Source: Luteibacter yeojuensis (GTDB lineage Bacteria; Pseudomonadota; Gammaproteobacteria; Xanthomonadales; Rhodanobacteraceae). Taken from it: a stretch of 64,000 nucleotides of DNA. Position numbers and translations under genes: made by a program. Positions 1 to 9,247 of this stretch are shown in pieces. The stretch lies in assembly GCF_011742875.1 (NCBI RefSeq), contig NZ_JAAQTL010000001.1, positions 1,302,001-1,366,000 on the forward strand. Reading direction: 5' to 3'. A model generated the notes under the pieces. The model did not search any database and was not told the DNA's origin. It saw nothing but the letters and a program-made list of their open reading frames with translations. The stretch's first letter is position 1; each line of letters opens with the position of its first letter.

Positions 1-509
1 GTGCGCGCACCGACGCTGCCGCCCTGGGTCCATACCAGGTTGCCTTTTTCCGGCGGCGCCTCGTCGGGCTTCACCAGGACGTTCTGTCCATCCGGCAACT
101 GCCAGATCTGCTCGCCGCGCGGCTTCGCCTTGCCCTCGGCATCGGAGCGGATGGTGGCGGCCTGGATCGTCGCGTTGGCCGACAGGCCGCTGCGCTTTTC
201 CTCGGAGGCCCGATCCATCGCCTTCTGTTCCGCGTCGAAGCCTTGCTTCTTGTCCTCGAGGGAGGCCTTCGCCTGGTTGTCCTGCGCGTGCAACTGGCTG
301 TCGGCGGCGAACTGCATCGTGATCTTGTCGTAGTTCGCCTGCGACTGGTACTGGTATTTCATCGCTTCGAGCGCGCGCTCCTCAGCCGCCTTGGCCTCCA
401 GGAGTCGCTGCGTGCGGATATCCGCCTGCTCCTGCTGGATCTGCTGCTGCAGTCCGCCAAGGAAGCCCTGGGCGGCACCCATCAGGCCGTAACCGAGTGC
501 GCGATTCAT
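1..509 (-). CDS. Phage virion-associated protein, N-terminal part (cut by window edge)
   Basis: The first 169 codons of a longer gene; the 3' end is beyond base 1. The start ATG overlaps the stop of the upstream gene as ATGA. The protein opens with MNRALGYGLMGAAQGFLGGL, then a Gln/Glu/Lys-rich coiled-coil stretch (residues about 20-125), then a region ending at a Trp/Gly-rich segment. It is the last visible gene of the virion operon, after the tail hub-like gene, a position typical of podovirus internal/ejection proteins. No family is recognised, so the role is inferred from position and composition only. Confidence 0.6.
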   Translation of the reverse strand, partial: MNRALGYGLMGAAQGFLGGLQQQIQQEQADIRTQRLLEAKAAEERALEAMKYQYQSQANYDKITMQFAADSQLHAQDNQAKASLEDKKQGFDAEQKAMDRASEEKRSGLSANATIQAATIRSDAEGKAKPRGEQIWQLPDGQNVLVKPDEAPPEKGNLVWTQGGSVGAR

Positions 510-1063
510 TGGGCTGCTCCCATGAGACCATTACCTTGCGGCGGCGCGGCGGCCGGTGAAGCTCCTGCCGGAGCGCCGCCCTGCTGCCCCTGCGCCTGCG
601 CGAACGGATTGACGCCATTTCGCTGCCCGATATCCGAGAGCGTCGATTGCGCGTCGCCGAATTCCTGCGGGCTGACTTCCTTCAGCGCTTCCTGCGCCTC
701 ACGCTGCGCTTCGCTGCCATCGGGCAAGGAATCGGCGTAATCGTTCAGGGCCTGCGTAAGCGCTTGCAATCCCACGGCCTGCGCGTCGAACTGCATGTTC
801 ATCGCGGCCGCCATCTTCTCCAGCGACTCGATCAATTCGGTGGCGACACCCATCAGCAGATCCATGCTGAAGTCGTGCCCGGCCTTGTGGCCCTGATCGG
901 CGCCCTGCTGCACGAGCGCGAAGGTGATGTGCCCAATGACCGTGCCCAGCGTGTCCGGCGTGGCCTGCTGGATCTGACGCTGGATATCGGCCTGGCCCTT
1001 GCCCCACACCCAGTCCAACAGGCCGGCCAGCATCGTTTCGAAGAGTTTGCGTTCGTCCGCCAT
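506..1063 (-). CDS. Phage virion-associated protein, unknown
   Basis: A 185-residue protein starting MADERKLFETMLAGLLDWVWG. The reading frame is open further upstream, but this ATG lies just past the previous gene's stop and gives a sensible N-terminus, so it is preferred. The middle is helical and Met/Gln-rich. The C-terminal 40 residues are Gly/Ala/Pro/Gln-rich low complexity, ending GNGLMGAAQ, which echoes the LMGAAQ near the start of the next protein. It is coupled to that gene by ATGA overlap. It belongs to the late virion operon; no family is recognised. Confidence 0.6.
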   Translation of the reverse strand: MADERKLFETMLAGLLDWVWGKGQADIQRQIQQATPDTLGTVIGHITFALVQQGADQGHKAGHDFSMDLLMGVATELIESLEKMAAAMNMQFDAQAVGLQALTQALNDYADSLPDGSEAQREAQEALKEVSPQEFGDAQSTLSDIGQRNGVNPFAQAQGQQGGAPAGASPAAAPPQGNGLMGAAQ

Positions 1064-1067
1064 GGGA

Positions 1068-2153
1068 TCAGTTCCAGTAGATCGGGTTGCCGTTTGCATC
1101 GACCGGGAGGCCCGAGTCCATATCCCAGCCAGCTGCCATGAGCCCACGGTTCCCGTTGGGCGCGGTGCGGAACGAGTTGGCATTCAACTGCGCCGCGGGG
1201 TTCGTGTTGTTCGCGCCGCGCACCGGACCGGTGATCTGGTCCGGAGCCGCCGCGGGCTGACCGGTGAGCGTGGCGCCGGCATCGAAGGGACTCGTGATGG
1301 CACCGCCGCCGTTGTCATCGCCGCGCGCACCGACACCCCAGTACGACATCGGCTTCTCGCGGTCCCACTGATCGTCGGCAAGCTCCTGCTGCTGCTTGCT
1401 CTGCATGTAGCTCGATACGCCCTGGATGCCGGACGAAATCAGCGGAACGGCGAGTTTGCTGTTCAGCACCTTCGACATGAGGCCAGGCTGCGCGGCATTC
1501 GCCGTCGTCGTCGTGAGACCTGCGCCCGCGGTGGTGCCCGTGCCGGCACCGATCGCGCCGCCCGTTCCGGCCGCGCCAGCCGTGGTCCCGGCAAGCGATC
1601 CGGTCGCCCCTGCGTTGGCGAGATAGCTCGCGTTCGCCGCGGTCGACCCGGCGCCGGTATAGGTGCCGGCGCCGGTCAGCGCGTTGAAACTGCCACCGGC
1701 AGCGCCCGCCGCACCGCCCGCGGCAGCGCCACCCGAGGCGGCGGCCGGCGCATAGGTCGAGGCGGCAGCACCCAGGCTCTGCGCTGCCGCACCCGTACCC
1801 AAGGTCAGGCCCGCACCACTGGAGACGCCAGCCATCACCGGCGCCGAGGCGAACGCACCGCCAGCCGTGGACGCGGTGACACCGCTGCCGATGCCGACAC
1901 TGCCACCGATCGCGGCCGCGCCAGCGACCATCGTGGACCCTGCGGCTGACATAAAGCCTGCGAATCCCCCGCCGGCCGTGGCCATGGCGCTACTGAATCC
2001 CGCGATGCCCACCGTGGCGATGCCTGCGGTGAACACGATGGCGGCCACGATGAGGATCTGCTTCCAGTACTTCTTGACGAAGTTGGTCGCGCGCTTGAAG
2101 TCCTTTTTTACGAACTTCGCGACACCCTTTACTGCTTTCTTGACTGCGCTCAC
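1068..2153 (-). CDS. Gly/Ala/Thr-rich phage protein with N-terminal membrane segment
   Basis: A 361-residue protein. The GTG start overlaps the upstream acetyltransferase stop as GTGA, giving an N-terminus VSAVKKAVKGVAKFVKKD. A strongly cationic amphipathic stretch (residues 1-30) is followed by a hydrophobic segment (about 35-60) and then about 200 residues of Gly/Ala/Thr/Ser low complexity. The C-terminus is polar and Asn-rich. The combination of a membrane-active N-terminus and extended low complexity fits a virion protein that enters or spans the cell envelope during DNA ejection, but that is inference; no family is recognised. Confidence 0.6.
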   Translation of the reverse strand: MSAVKKAVKGVAKFVKKDFKRATNFVKKYWKQILIVAAIVFTAGIATVGIAGFSSAMATAGGGFAGFMSAAGSTMVAGAAAIGGSVGIGSGVTASTAGGAFASAPVMAGVSSGAGLTLGTGAAAQSLGAAASTYAPAAASGGAAAGGAAGAAGGSFNALTGAGTYTGAGSTAANASYLANAGATGSLAGTTAGAAGTGGAIGAGTGTTAGAGLTTTTANAAQPGLMSKVLNSKLAVPLISSGIQGVSSYMQSKQQQELADDQWDREKPMSYWGVGARGDDNGGGAITSPFDAGATLTGQPAAAPDQITGPVRGANNTNPAAQLNANSFRTAPNGNRGLMAAGWDMDSGLPVDANGNPIYWN

Positions 2154-2608
2154 GGCTTCGTCTCCAAGGGGATTTTCATGAGGTACATACCACCGGTCCG
2201 CGCAAGACCCTTGCGCTGATACAGGTGATCGATGCGGTCGCCGGGATCGTCCTGCGACACGCTGAGGTCGATGCGCGCCACGTGCTTCTTGCGCGCCCAT
2301 TCGACAAAGGCGTCCAGCAGAACATCGCCGCCCTGCTCCGCGTAGAAAGCGCCATCGGTGGCGTACTTGCGCGGAGAGAACGGCAACTCGATGGTCATCG
2401 CGATGAGGAAGCCACAGAGGCTTCCGTCAGCCCTTTCGGCGATGAGAACGTCCTGCCCCTTGAGCAGTACGGCGCCGCGGAACATGTCGCGGGTGTGGCC
2501 TGCGTTGAACGGAATGTCGCGGTAGTTGCTCGCCCCGTGGGCCACACGCCCCAGGATGACGAGGCGGGTCAGATCTTCGAGCCCAGCGAGGCGAACAGTG
2601 ATCGTCAT
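2150..2608 (-). CDS. GNAT-family N-acetyltransferase
   Basis: A 152-residue GNAT-like protein. Visible features are an N-terminal beta-alpha unit (MTITVRLAGLEDLTRLV), a central strand pair around LCGFLIAMTIELPFS, an acidic helix, and a C-terminal strand GLARTGGMYLMKIPL typical of the GNAT fold. The family transfers an acetyl group from acetyl-CoA to an amine; the substrate here is unknown. The gene is embedded in the virion operon, overlapping its neighbours on both sides by 4 bases, so it is probably made late and may act on phage or host proteins or be packaged. GNAT genes at this location are known in several podoviruses. Confidence 0.75.
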   Translation of the reverse strand: MTITVRLAGLEDLTRLVILGRVAHGASNYRDIPFNAGHTRDMFRGAVLLKGQDVLIAERADGSLCGFLIAMTIELPFSPRKYATDGAFYAEQGGDVLLDAFVEWARKKHVARIDLSVSQDDPGDRIDHLYQRKGLARTGGMYLMKIPLETKP

Positions 2609-3651
2609 ACGTTGGTGAACACCTGGGGCACGCCCGCGTTGAAGGTGTTATTGGTCGCGCTCCAAAGGCCCTGAAAGATGGCCTTGGCGTTCTCCGCCGC
2701 CTGCTGCTGTTGCGCTGGCGTGAGGTTGGAGTTGTTGTAGATCGACGAAAGGATCTGCGACATCTGCTGCTCGCGCTGGAACTGCGAACCAAAGTACTGG
2801 TTCGACTGCTGCGCATTGAGATTCTTGTCGAACTGATATTGCTGTTCGTTGAGTTGTGCCTGGCTCATCAGGCCGCTGTTGACCTGTCCCGCGTTGAACT
2901 GGCTTTGCTGATTCGCCTGGCCAGCGTTGAATGCACCGGCCTGATTCAGGCTGTTGGCGTTGAACTGGCTCGTGCTGTTCTGCGCGTTTGCGGTGAACTC
3001 GTTGGCGCGGTTGGTGGCGTCGTTGTTCGCCTGCGTCATCTGGTTCGTTTGGCCGGCGTTGAACTGATCGGCCGTGTTCGCCGCGGTCGCGTCGGCGGTG
3101 TTCGCCGTCAAGGTCTGTCCGGCGTTGAATTGCGAGGCGGTGTTCGTCGCGATCTGGTTCGCATCGGCAACCGTGCCGTATCGCGCCGCGTCCGCCTGGG
3201 CGATGGGCAGCGCGGCGGCAACGGCCGCACGTTCCGATGCCCCGGCAGCGATGCTGCTGGTCATCAGGCCAGATCGAGCCGCCTGCTGCTGGCCCTGCTG
3301 GCGGGCTTGCTGGATGTACTTGCTGTCGCCCGCGGTGAGGTCGTTCAGCTGGTTGCTGACCAGCTGGTTCCCCTGCACCGTCTGGAGCGTCGGGTCGTAC
3401 GTGGTGCCGGTCTTGTCGACCTTGGTCGGGTCGTAGGTCTGCGCCGTGCCCGTCGCCGCCGTATAACCGGTGGAACCGGCCGTGGCGGGGTTGTAAGTCG
3501 TGGTCGAGGCCTGGGCCGGCACGAAGCCCGTGTTCGGCTGAGCGGTGCTCTTGGAGGCGGCAGTCATCAGGCCACCCGTGGCCGGCACGGGCGGCGGGGA
3601 CTTCGTCGTGGTGGCACCGCCACCACCATAGGTTGCATCTGCGGGCAGCAT
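2605..3651 (-). CDS. Asn/Gln-rich repeat virion protein
   Basis: A 348-residue protein built largely of Ala, Asn, Gln and Thr. An N-terminal Thr/Pro-rich tract (residues 1-90) is followed by a helical segment and then a repeat region (about 165-275) with six recurrences of the pattern QFNAGQ or variants (QFNAGQ, EFTANA, QFNANS, AFNAGQ). The C-terminus is helical and Gln-rich and ends in VPQVFTNV. It lies between the tail hub-like gene and the acetyltransferase. It is probably a tail or internal virion component; no catalytic motif is seen and no family is claimed. Confidence 0.6.
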   Translation of the reverse strand: MLPADATYGGGGATTTKSPPPVPATGGLMTAASKSTAQPNTGFVPAQASTTTYNPATAGSTGYTAATGTAQTYDPTKVDKTGTTYDPTLQTVQGNQLVSNQLNDLTAGDSKYIQQARQQGQQQAARSGLMTSSIAAGASERAAVAAALPIAQADAARYGTVADANQIATNTASQFNAGQTLTANTADATAANTADQFNAGQTNQMTQANNDATNRANEFTANAQNSTSQFNANSLNQAGAFNAGQANQQSQFNAGQVNSGLMSQAQLNEQQYQFDKNLNAQQSNQYFGSQFQREQQMSQILSSIYNNSNLTPAQQQQAAENAKAIFQGLWSATNNTFNAGVPQVFTNV

Positions 3652-3653
3652 GG

Positions 3654-6600
3654 TCAGCCTCGTACGTGGCCGCGGGAGTCACCGCGGGGATCAGCATCCG
3701 TGCCGATGGCCTGCAACGTGTGCGGCCCCTCGACGTCGGAAAGGGAATCGAAACGCAGGGTCACCTCGTAACCCTCGATGGGGGCATCGGCGACACCACG
3801 CGCGGGGAACACGCCGGCATTGGCCAGCGGATCGCCGAGCGTGAACGGGAACGCTTTCGTGCCATCGGGCACGCTGTAGTTGACGCTGCGGCTGAGCCGG
3901 ACCTTCGCGAACCCCTCGGCCTGGCCAAGGAGGAATGTCCGGTCGAAACGCTTCAGCATCACGCTCTCGCTGAAGGACAGCGGGTTCAGCACCACGTAAG
4001 AGGGGAACGCCGCACCGTCGAACGTGGTGCCGTGATCCAACTCGAAGACGTATCCACGGTTGGCGTCCGCATCGAAGCTGCCGAAGATCCGCTCACGGCC
4101 CAAGTCGTCGATGCCGATACCCACGGTCGAGATCGGGAACGGCTGGTCCGGCATGTCCGGATCGTCTGCGGCGACGAAGTATCGCTGCTTGGTGAATTCC
4201 GGCGTGTCGTTCGCGGTAAGGGTCATGTAGTACCCGTCGCGGAAGTACAGCCGGTACTGGTTCTTCGAACGCACGGCGATCGCGCCGATCACCTGCTGCA
4301 GCGGCACGGTGCCGTCGGCTACGGCCTGGAGCCGCGGCTTCAGCCAGGCCTGCACCTTCATCGATAGATAGGTCCGGCTGAGGTCGCCGAACGCCTGCGT
4401 GGCATCCGACGAGGCGATGCCGACGGCATCGGCGACGAGCAGGCGGCCCACGTCGGCGCCGGTGTATTCGATGCCGCCGCGGTTATCGGAGACGGTCTGC
4501 TGGTCGTAGCTGTCGGCATCGGTGCCGTGCAGCGCGAGCGTCTTCGTCTCGCCCACCACCAGCAACGCATCGCCCATGGCCGGCATGAGGTTGGTCAGGT
4601 GCTGGCCGATCTCGATGCTGGCTGCCCCGTCTTCGCCACGGAAGTTCAGCGGGTCGCCCGGCGGGCTCAGGATGTACGCGCCCTGGTAATAGCCCAGCAC
4701 CAGCGATGCGCCATGGCGCGCGATGTGCCGCGGCAGATCCTGCTGGGGATCGACAGGAGTGCGCACCCACAGCAGGCGCGAGCCGTCGTAAGTGAACGCG
4801 GGCGACGCGCCGGAGACGCCGTAGATCGCCTGGTAGTCAGCCATGCCGTAGAAATTCGTGGCGAGAAAACGGTACTGGCTCCGGTTCGCCTGAAGGTCGG
4901 GCCAGCCCGGCAGGCGGATCGGCTGGTCGCCGCTGGCCACGGTGGCCAACAGGTCGCCGCCGCCAGCCGGCGCCGAGCGGATCTGCATACCGTTGCCGAT
5001 GGACGGTGCCCAACTCGCCCCAGGGATATCGAGGACCAGCCAGCCCGCGGCGTCGCCATCGACGTAGCTGCCGGTGATGAGTTGCGCGTCGACCAGGTTA
5101 ACGGCGATATCGAGCGAGCCCGTCCACACGTAGATCGCAGCGTCGCGGCGGCGGTAGTACACCTGCAACGACACGCGGTTGATGGCACCCTGCGGCTCGG
5201 GATCGACGGCCTGCGTGACGAGACGGAAACCGAAGTCCGCCTCCTTCACGGTGCGCGGAGTCAGGTTGTCGTTGCCCCAGAGGTCATCCTCGCCTCCGTA
5301 GACCACCTCGGTGTCGTCGGTATCCCACGTCACCTGGCGCGCCTTGTTGGTGCTGGTGCCGTCGATGCCGATCAGTTCGGCGATGTAGTCCTCGACCTTG
5401 TGCCCGACATCGGCATAGCGCTTCACGCGCACCTCGATGCCCAGGATGGTCGCCGTGTCCGGGATGGCGGACAGGTCGCAGCCGGTCACGCGCAGTTCGT
5501 CGCTACCGTTGCCGGATAGCGCGGCGCCGCTGCCGTCGTCGGCCGCAACCTCTGCCGTCACGTCGATGCCATCGAGCAGCGCCTTGGTGCCGGCCTTGTA
5601 GCCGCTGGCCAGCGGCGCCGCACCGATACCGATATTCGTGTTGATGAACTGGCCGAAGGCGGACGTGCCGGAACTGAATTGCGCCTCACGCTTCAGGTCG
5701 ACCGGCTGCCAACCCGTGGCGGTGGCCTTCCACAGTCCCGCTGGGGTGCGGTAGGCCCGCACGCTGAGGTCATCGTTCTCCGGCTGCACACCCGTGCCCG
5801 GGCTGGTCATCGTGGCCTTGCCGTCGCCATAGCTCAGCATGCCCATCATCGCCACCGGCAATTCGCCCATGGCGGCGCCAGCAGCGTCGAAGCCCGTGTA
5901 CTGCGAGGGCCGCGTCACTTGATCGCCCGGCTCCGGTGCGACAGTCATCGGCTGGCCATCCTGGCCAATCGGCCACAACACCATGTAGCCGGCGAGATAG
6001 GCCTGGCTCGTGTAGTGCACGGCCACGACCGTGTACACGCCGCCGGGCATGGTCACTTGGTCGCCCACTCGGAACGGCCATTGCTTCGCCGACTCGAACC
6101 AGATCAGCGGGTAGTCGCGGATGGCATAGAGCCGGTTCTTGAACCAGAACACGCCGGATACGGGCACATCGGGATTGCCCGGCACCAGGCCCACCAACGG
6201 ACGAGCGGCATCGGCCAGCGCCTTACGCGCGGCGTTCACGACCTTCTGCTTGCCCACCGGGTCGGCCATCAGATCGGCCGCCGTGATCGTCGCACTGCCG
6301 GCGCGCGAAAGGTTGGTGATCGTGGCCGGTAGCTCGAGCGGCCACGGATCGCGGCTATGGCACATCACATACAGCGCCCAGCCGGTGCCACGCGCGGCGG
6401 AGGTCACATAGCCGGTGTGACCGCCAGCCATGACCTCATCGCCGGGAAGGAAGCTGCCGCTGACCAGCGCCCCCCTCATCCGCACCGTGCGGAACTCGGC
6501 GACGCGGAACTGTCCGTCGAACCGCTCGAAGCCCGTGATGCGGGTGTAACCGTCGCGGTCGGTCACCTCGTAATTGAGGCAATCCAGCAGCGTGCCGGGA

Positions 6601-6659
6601 TCGGCTGTCGCCTTTCCCGTGGACAGGTCGAGTCCGCCCTTGAGCGCGTAGGACTGCAT
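3654..6659 (-). CDS. Tail hub / tail tubular protein B-like
   Basis: A 1001-residue protein, the largest of the virion operon. The N-terminus (SYALKGGLDLSTGKATADPG and onward to a conserved-looking NYE...GY.RI.GFERFDG block) resembles the opening of podovirus tail tube/hub proteins such as T7 gp12-type and DNA-stabilising tail proteins. The rest is beta-rich with no signal peptide or enzyme motif. Its start lies 3 bases after the connector gene's stop. Size, order (capsid, connector, this gene) and composition support a tail hub that joins the connector and carries fibres. Exact family not proven. Confidence 0.65.
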   Translation of the reverse strand: MQSYALKGGLDLSTGKATADPGTLLDCLNYEVTDRDGYTRITGFERFDGQFRVAEFRTVRMRGALVSGSFLPGDEVMAGGHTGYVTSAARGTGWALYVMCHSRDPWPLELPATITNLSRAGSATITAADLMADPVGKQKVVNAARKALADAARPLVGLVPGNPDVPVSGVFWFKNRLYAIRDYPLIWFESAKQWPFRVGDQVTMPGGVYTVVAVHYTSQAYLAGYMVLWPIGQDGQPMTVAPEPGDQVTRPSQYTGFDAAGAAMGELPVAMMGMLSYGDGKATMTSPGTGVQPENDDLSVRAYRTPAGLWKATATGWQPVDLKREAQFSSGTSAFGQFINTNIGIGAAPLASGYKAGTKALLDGIDVTAEVAADDGSGAALSGNGSDELRVTGCDLSAIPDTATILGIEVRVKRYADVGHKVEDYIAELIGIDGTSTNKARQVTWDTDDTEVVYGGEDDLWGNDNLTPRTVKEADFGFRLVTQAVDPEPQGAINRVSLQVYYRRRDAAIYVWTGSLDIAVNLVDAQLITGSYVDGDAAGWLVLDIPGASWAPSIGNGMQIRSAPAGGGDLLATVASGDQPIRLPGWPDLQANRSQYRFLATNFYGMADYQAIYGVSGASPAFTYDGSRLLWVRTPVDPQQDLPRHIARHGASLVLGYYQGAYILSPPGDPLNFRGEDGAASIEIGQHLTNLMPAMGDALLVVGETKTLALHGTDADSYDQQTVSDNRGGIEYTGADVGRLLVADAVGIASSDATQAFGDLSRTYLSMKVQAWLKPRLQAVADGTVPLQQVIGAIAVRSKNQYRLYFRDGYYMTLTANDTPEFTKQRYFVAADDPDMPDQPFPISTVGIGIDDLGRERIFGSFDADANRGYVFELDHGTTFDGAAFPSYVVLNPLSFSESVMLKRFDRTFLLGQAEGFAKVRLSRSVNYSVPDGTKAFPFTLGDPLANAGVFPARGVADAPIEGYEVTLRFDSLSDVEGPHTLQAIGTDADPRGDSRGHVRG

Positions 6660-6662
6660 GCG

Positions 6663-7361
6663 TCAGAACCCCAACTCGGGCAGCTGCTCGCGGTAGAGCC
6701 GCGCCATCGCCTGTTTCCGGCGGCGCTCCCACTTCTGGTAGGACTCCTGGGTCTTCTCGCGCGAATCCGCGTAAATCATCAGCGCCCGCCACACGATGGC
6801 CTGGTGATGCTGCGCCGGCAGAATGGGCGCGTCCGTATCCGCTTCCAGCGTGGCCAGGGCCCGGGTGTACGCGAACGTGATATCCACCGCTTGGGCCGGC
6901 GTCGGGTACAGCCGCAGCGACCCGTCGGGCATCACGGAAAAGTAGTTCGGCAGGCCCGTGGCGCTAGCGGCCGAGCCGCGCTCGTACCGGCCGCCGCGCC
7001 ATTCCTCCCATGGAACGAACCACGCCGGCTGCTGCGCGGCCACACCCTGCCCCGTGGGCGCCACGAGGATGTGGCGATGCCGCATGTCGCTGGTGTAAGG
7101 ACGCAGCGTCTCGTAATCCGCCGGCAGCAGCGCGGCGTCCACGGTGCGCACCGCGACACCCGTCACGGTGGCCGTGGACTCGCGGAACGCCCAGTCACGC
7201 TGATCCTCCTGGATGTCGCGATAGGCGTACTGCACCCAGCTGACGATCTCTGCCAGCACGCCCTCCTGGCCGATCACCGTCTCGGGCGCCGTACCCGGCG
7301 GGTCTTCGCCGATGCGCGAGATGCGGTGCACGTCCTTGCACAGTTCCAGGAAGGTCGACAT
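6663..7361 (-). CDS. Head-tail connector / tail tubular protein A-like
   Basis: A 232-residue protein starting MSTFLELCKDVHRISRIGED. The N-terminal helical pattern (LEL...V...R.I..I, then EIVSWVQYAYRDIQED) followed by a beta section ending in DITFAYTRALATLEAD and a helical C-terminus matches the usual layout of podovirus adaptor or tail-tube A proteins that dock on the portal. It sits immediately upstream of the hub-like gene with a 3-base gap, the order expected for adaptor then nozzle. The function is inferred from layout and order. Confidence 0.65.
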   Translation of the reverse strand: MSTFLELCKDVHRISRIGEDPPGTAPETVIGQEGVLAEIVSWVQYAYRDIQEDQRDWAFRESTATVTGVAVRTVDAALLPADYETLRPYTSDMRHRHILVAPTGQGVAAQQPAWFVPWEEWRGGRYERGSAASATGLPNYFSVMPDGSLRLYPTPAQAVDITFAYTRALATLEADTDAPILPAQHHQAIVWRALMIYADSREKTQESYQKWERRRKQAMARLYREQLPELGF

Positions 7362-7364
7362 GGC

Positions 7365-8123
7365 TTAGGCGTCCGCGTAGATATCGACGCCGATGAACGT
7401 CAGGAGCTGGTCGCGGATGTCGTCGTCGCTCATGTCCTTCGTCGTCACGTTGGCCTGCGGGCCGTGCAGCCAGCGCATCACGCGGATGAGGTCGCGGCGG
7501 TTGCTATCGGCGAAGTTGTTGGCCGATTTCGCCACCTCCTGCACGTACTCGATCATGGAGCACGGCAGGCCCTCGGTTCCCGGGGTATCCCCCAGGTCGG
7601 AGAACGGGATCACCGGACGCCGGGTTTCCTTGGTAATCACGCTGCGGCCATCCGCCGAGAGATCCTTGGTCACCTGCGTTTCGATCATGTTGCGCAGCGC
7701 CTCGTAATAGGGCCACGGCATGTCGAGTTCGGTATCGAAGTGGAAGTACTTGATCTGACCTTCCCACGAGATCGGGAAGCCCACGAAGTTCTGGTAATAG
7801 TCGGTCTTCGACAACCGGACGCGGCGGTAGCGCCCACCCCAGCGACCGGACGGCCCCAGATTGGGCGGCGCGGACGACAGCGTGAAGCCGTTGGCGGCAG
7901 GCTTCGGTGCTGCCGAAGCGATCGCCGTGACCTGGTCGTTGGTCAGCGTCGTCTCGGTGAAGCCGATGGCGGCGCGCAGCTTCTGCCGCAACGTCTCGCT
8001 GTTGGTTTGCGGCGCGTACTGGACATTGAGATCCTTCGCGGCCTGCTTCAGATCGTCGCGCTCGAGGTCGGCGAAGCCGGTGCGCATCCATTCGAGCAGC
8101 TGTTCGTTGGTGTTCTGGGTCAT
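7365..8123 (-). CDS. Phage head/connector-region protein, unknown
   Basis: A 252-residue protein between the major capsid gene and the connector gene. Residues about 9-50 form a small helical unit (DDLKQAAKDLNVQYAPQTNS, then ETLRQKLRAAIG) reminiscent of a SAP/LEM-like helix-extended-helix. The remainder is mixed and Trp/Tyr-rich (RWGGRYRRVRLSKTDYYQNF). It is the first gene after a strong terminator that follows the capsid gene, so its expression must depend on readthrough or antitermination. A head-completion or decoration role is possible from position only. Confidence 0.55.
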   Translation of the reverse strand: MTQNTNEQLLEWMRTGFADLERDDLKQAAKDLNVQYAPQTNSETLRQKLRAAIGFTETTLTNDQVTAIASAAPKPAANGFTLSSAPPNLGPSGRWGGRYRRVRLSKTDYYQNFVGFPISWEGQIKYFHFDTELDMPWPYYEALRNMIETQVTKDLSADGRSVITKETRRPVIPFSDLGDTPGTEGLPCSMIEYVQEVAKSANNFADSNRRDLIRVMRWLHGPQANVTTKDMSDDDIRDQLLTFIGVDIYADA

Positions 8124-8131
8124 GGGAACCT

Positions 8132-8161
8132 CAAAAAAAGAGACCCCGCCGGAGCGGGGCC
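8132..8161 (-). terminator. Rho-independent terminator after major capsid gene
   Basis: Read on the minus strand, GGCCCCGC-TCCG-GCGGGGTC is followed by TCTTTTTTT. The stem is GC-rich and the T-run is seven long. It lies in the 80-base gap between the capsid gene and the next virion gene. It would set a high ratio of capsid to downstream products unless transcription is antiterminated. Confidence 0.85.
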
Positions 8162-8203
8162 TCGAAGGGCCAGCCGAAGCTGACGGATGCCGGTCCTACG
8201 GCG

Positions 8204-9232
8204 TTAGGTCGGATTGGCGGTGACGCCGACCTCGATACGCTGGATCCATTCTTCCGAGAGGCGCAGCGCGGCGTCGTACCAGGCGGCCGCGATGTAGACG
8301 CGCTCGTTCGTCGGGTCGGACTTGTCGGGCTGGTCGAGGATGCTGACCTTGACGGCCCCCCGGCCGGCCGGACCCGAACCGCGCAGTGCGATGCTGCCCA
8401 GCGCGTGCTGACCGAAGATCATCAGCGGGTACACATCGACGTTGGTGCCGTCGCGCGACTTCATGCCCGTGCTGCCCACGGCTGCGCCCGCGCCGTAGAA
8501 CGGCTCCAGTTCGGGCGAGAGGAAGAACAGCACCGAGCCCAAGGCGCCACGCAGCAGCGGGCTCTTGGCCTCGGCCGGCAGGTTCGACATTTCGGGCACC
8601 GTGCGGAAGCCCGGCAGGCGACGCAGGTCCGGCATCAGATCGGTGTGGCCGAAGGCGAAATACGCCGGCTCCACGCCCGCCGTGCTGACCGCCGTCGACG
8701 CGCGGATCATCTGCGTGAAGGTCATCGCCTTGTTCGCTTCCAGCGCGCGGGTGGCGACGTCGAGGCGGCCAACGGAGATGGCGCCGTTCACGCCATCACG
8801 GGTGGTCACCGACGGGCTGTTGTAGGACACGGCCGAACCGGCCTTGCCCGTGTTGTAGCGGACGCGCTCGCGGGTACGCTGGATCAGGTCGCCGAGCACA
8901 TCGGCCGCACCCTTGACGCTATCCCACACGTCCAGGTCGTAGTTGTAACGCGACTCTTCGAACACCTCCGCGAAGCGGTTGATCGTGGTGTTGTAGTCGT
9001 CGTGCGCGAGCGCGCGGGACGTCGGCGTGACACCCTCCGCGTTCGGGGTCTCGTTCACCGCCGGGTTCCGCCAGCGACGGAAGTTCACGGCGTTACCGGC
9101 GTTCTTCGGCACCGGCTTCATGTCGGCGGCGAGGTCGAGGCAGATATGCGGGCCGGCGCGCTCGAGCACCTTGGCTTCGCAGTAGATGGGGGCAGAAACG
9201 CCCGCGATGGGCTGATACTGACGCTGTGCCAT
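8204..9232 (-). CDS. Major capsid protein, N4-gp56 family
   Basis: A 342-residue protein matching the N4-gp56 type of major capsid protein. Signature-like stretches include the N-terminal FRRWRNPAVNETPNAEGVTP block, the ...DVWDSVKGAADVLGDLIQRT helix, TAVSTAGVEPAYFAFGHTDL, and the C-terminal FGQHALGSIALRG and DQPDKSDPTNERVYIAAAWY stretches, all characteristic of this family. Hundreds of copies would build the procapsid around the scaffold encoded just upstream. An isolated terminator directly follows, consistent with high expression. Length fits the family. Confidence 0.85.
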   Translation of the reverse strand: MAQRQYQPIAGVSAPIYCEAKVLERAGPHICLDLAADMKPVPKNAGNAVNFRRWRNPAVNETPNAEGVTPTSRALAHDDYNTTINRFAEVFEESRYNYDLDVWDSVKGAADVLGDLIQRTRERVRYNTGKAGSAVSYNSPSVTTRDGVNGAISVGRLDVATRALEANKAMTFTQMIRASTAVSTAGVEPAYFAFGHTDLMPDLRRLPGFRTVPEMSNLPAEAKSPLLRGALGSVLFFLSPELEPFYGAGAAVGSTGMKSRDGTNVDVYPLMIFGQHALGSIALRGSGPAGRGAVKVSILDQPDKSDPTNERVYIAAAWYDAALRLSEEWIQRIEVGVTANPT

Positions 9233-9247
9233 GACGGCAATCCTCTG

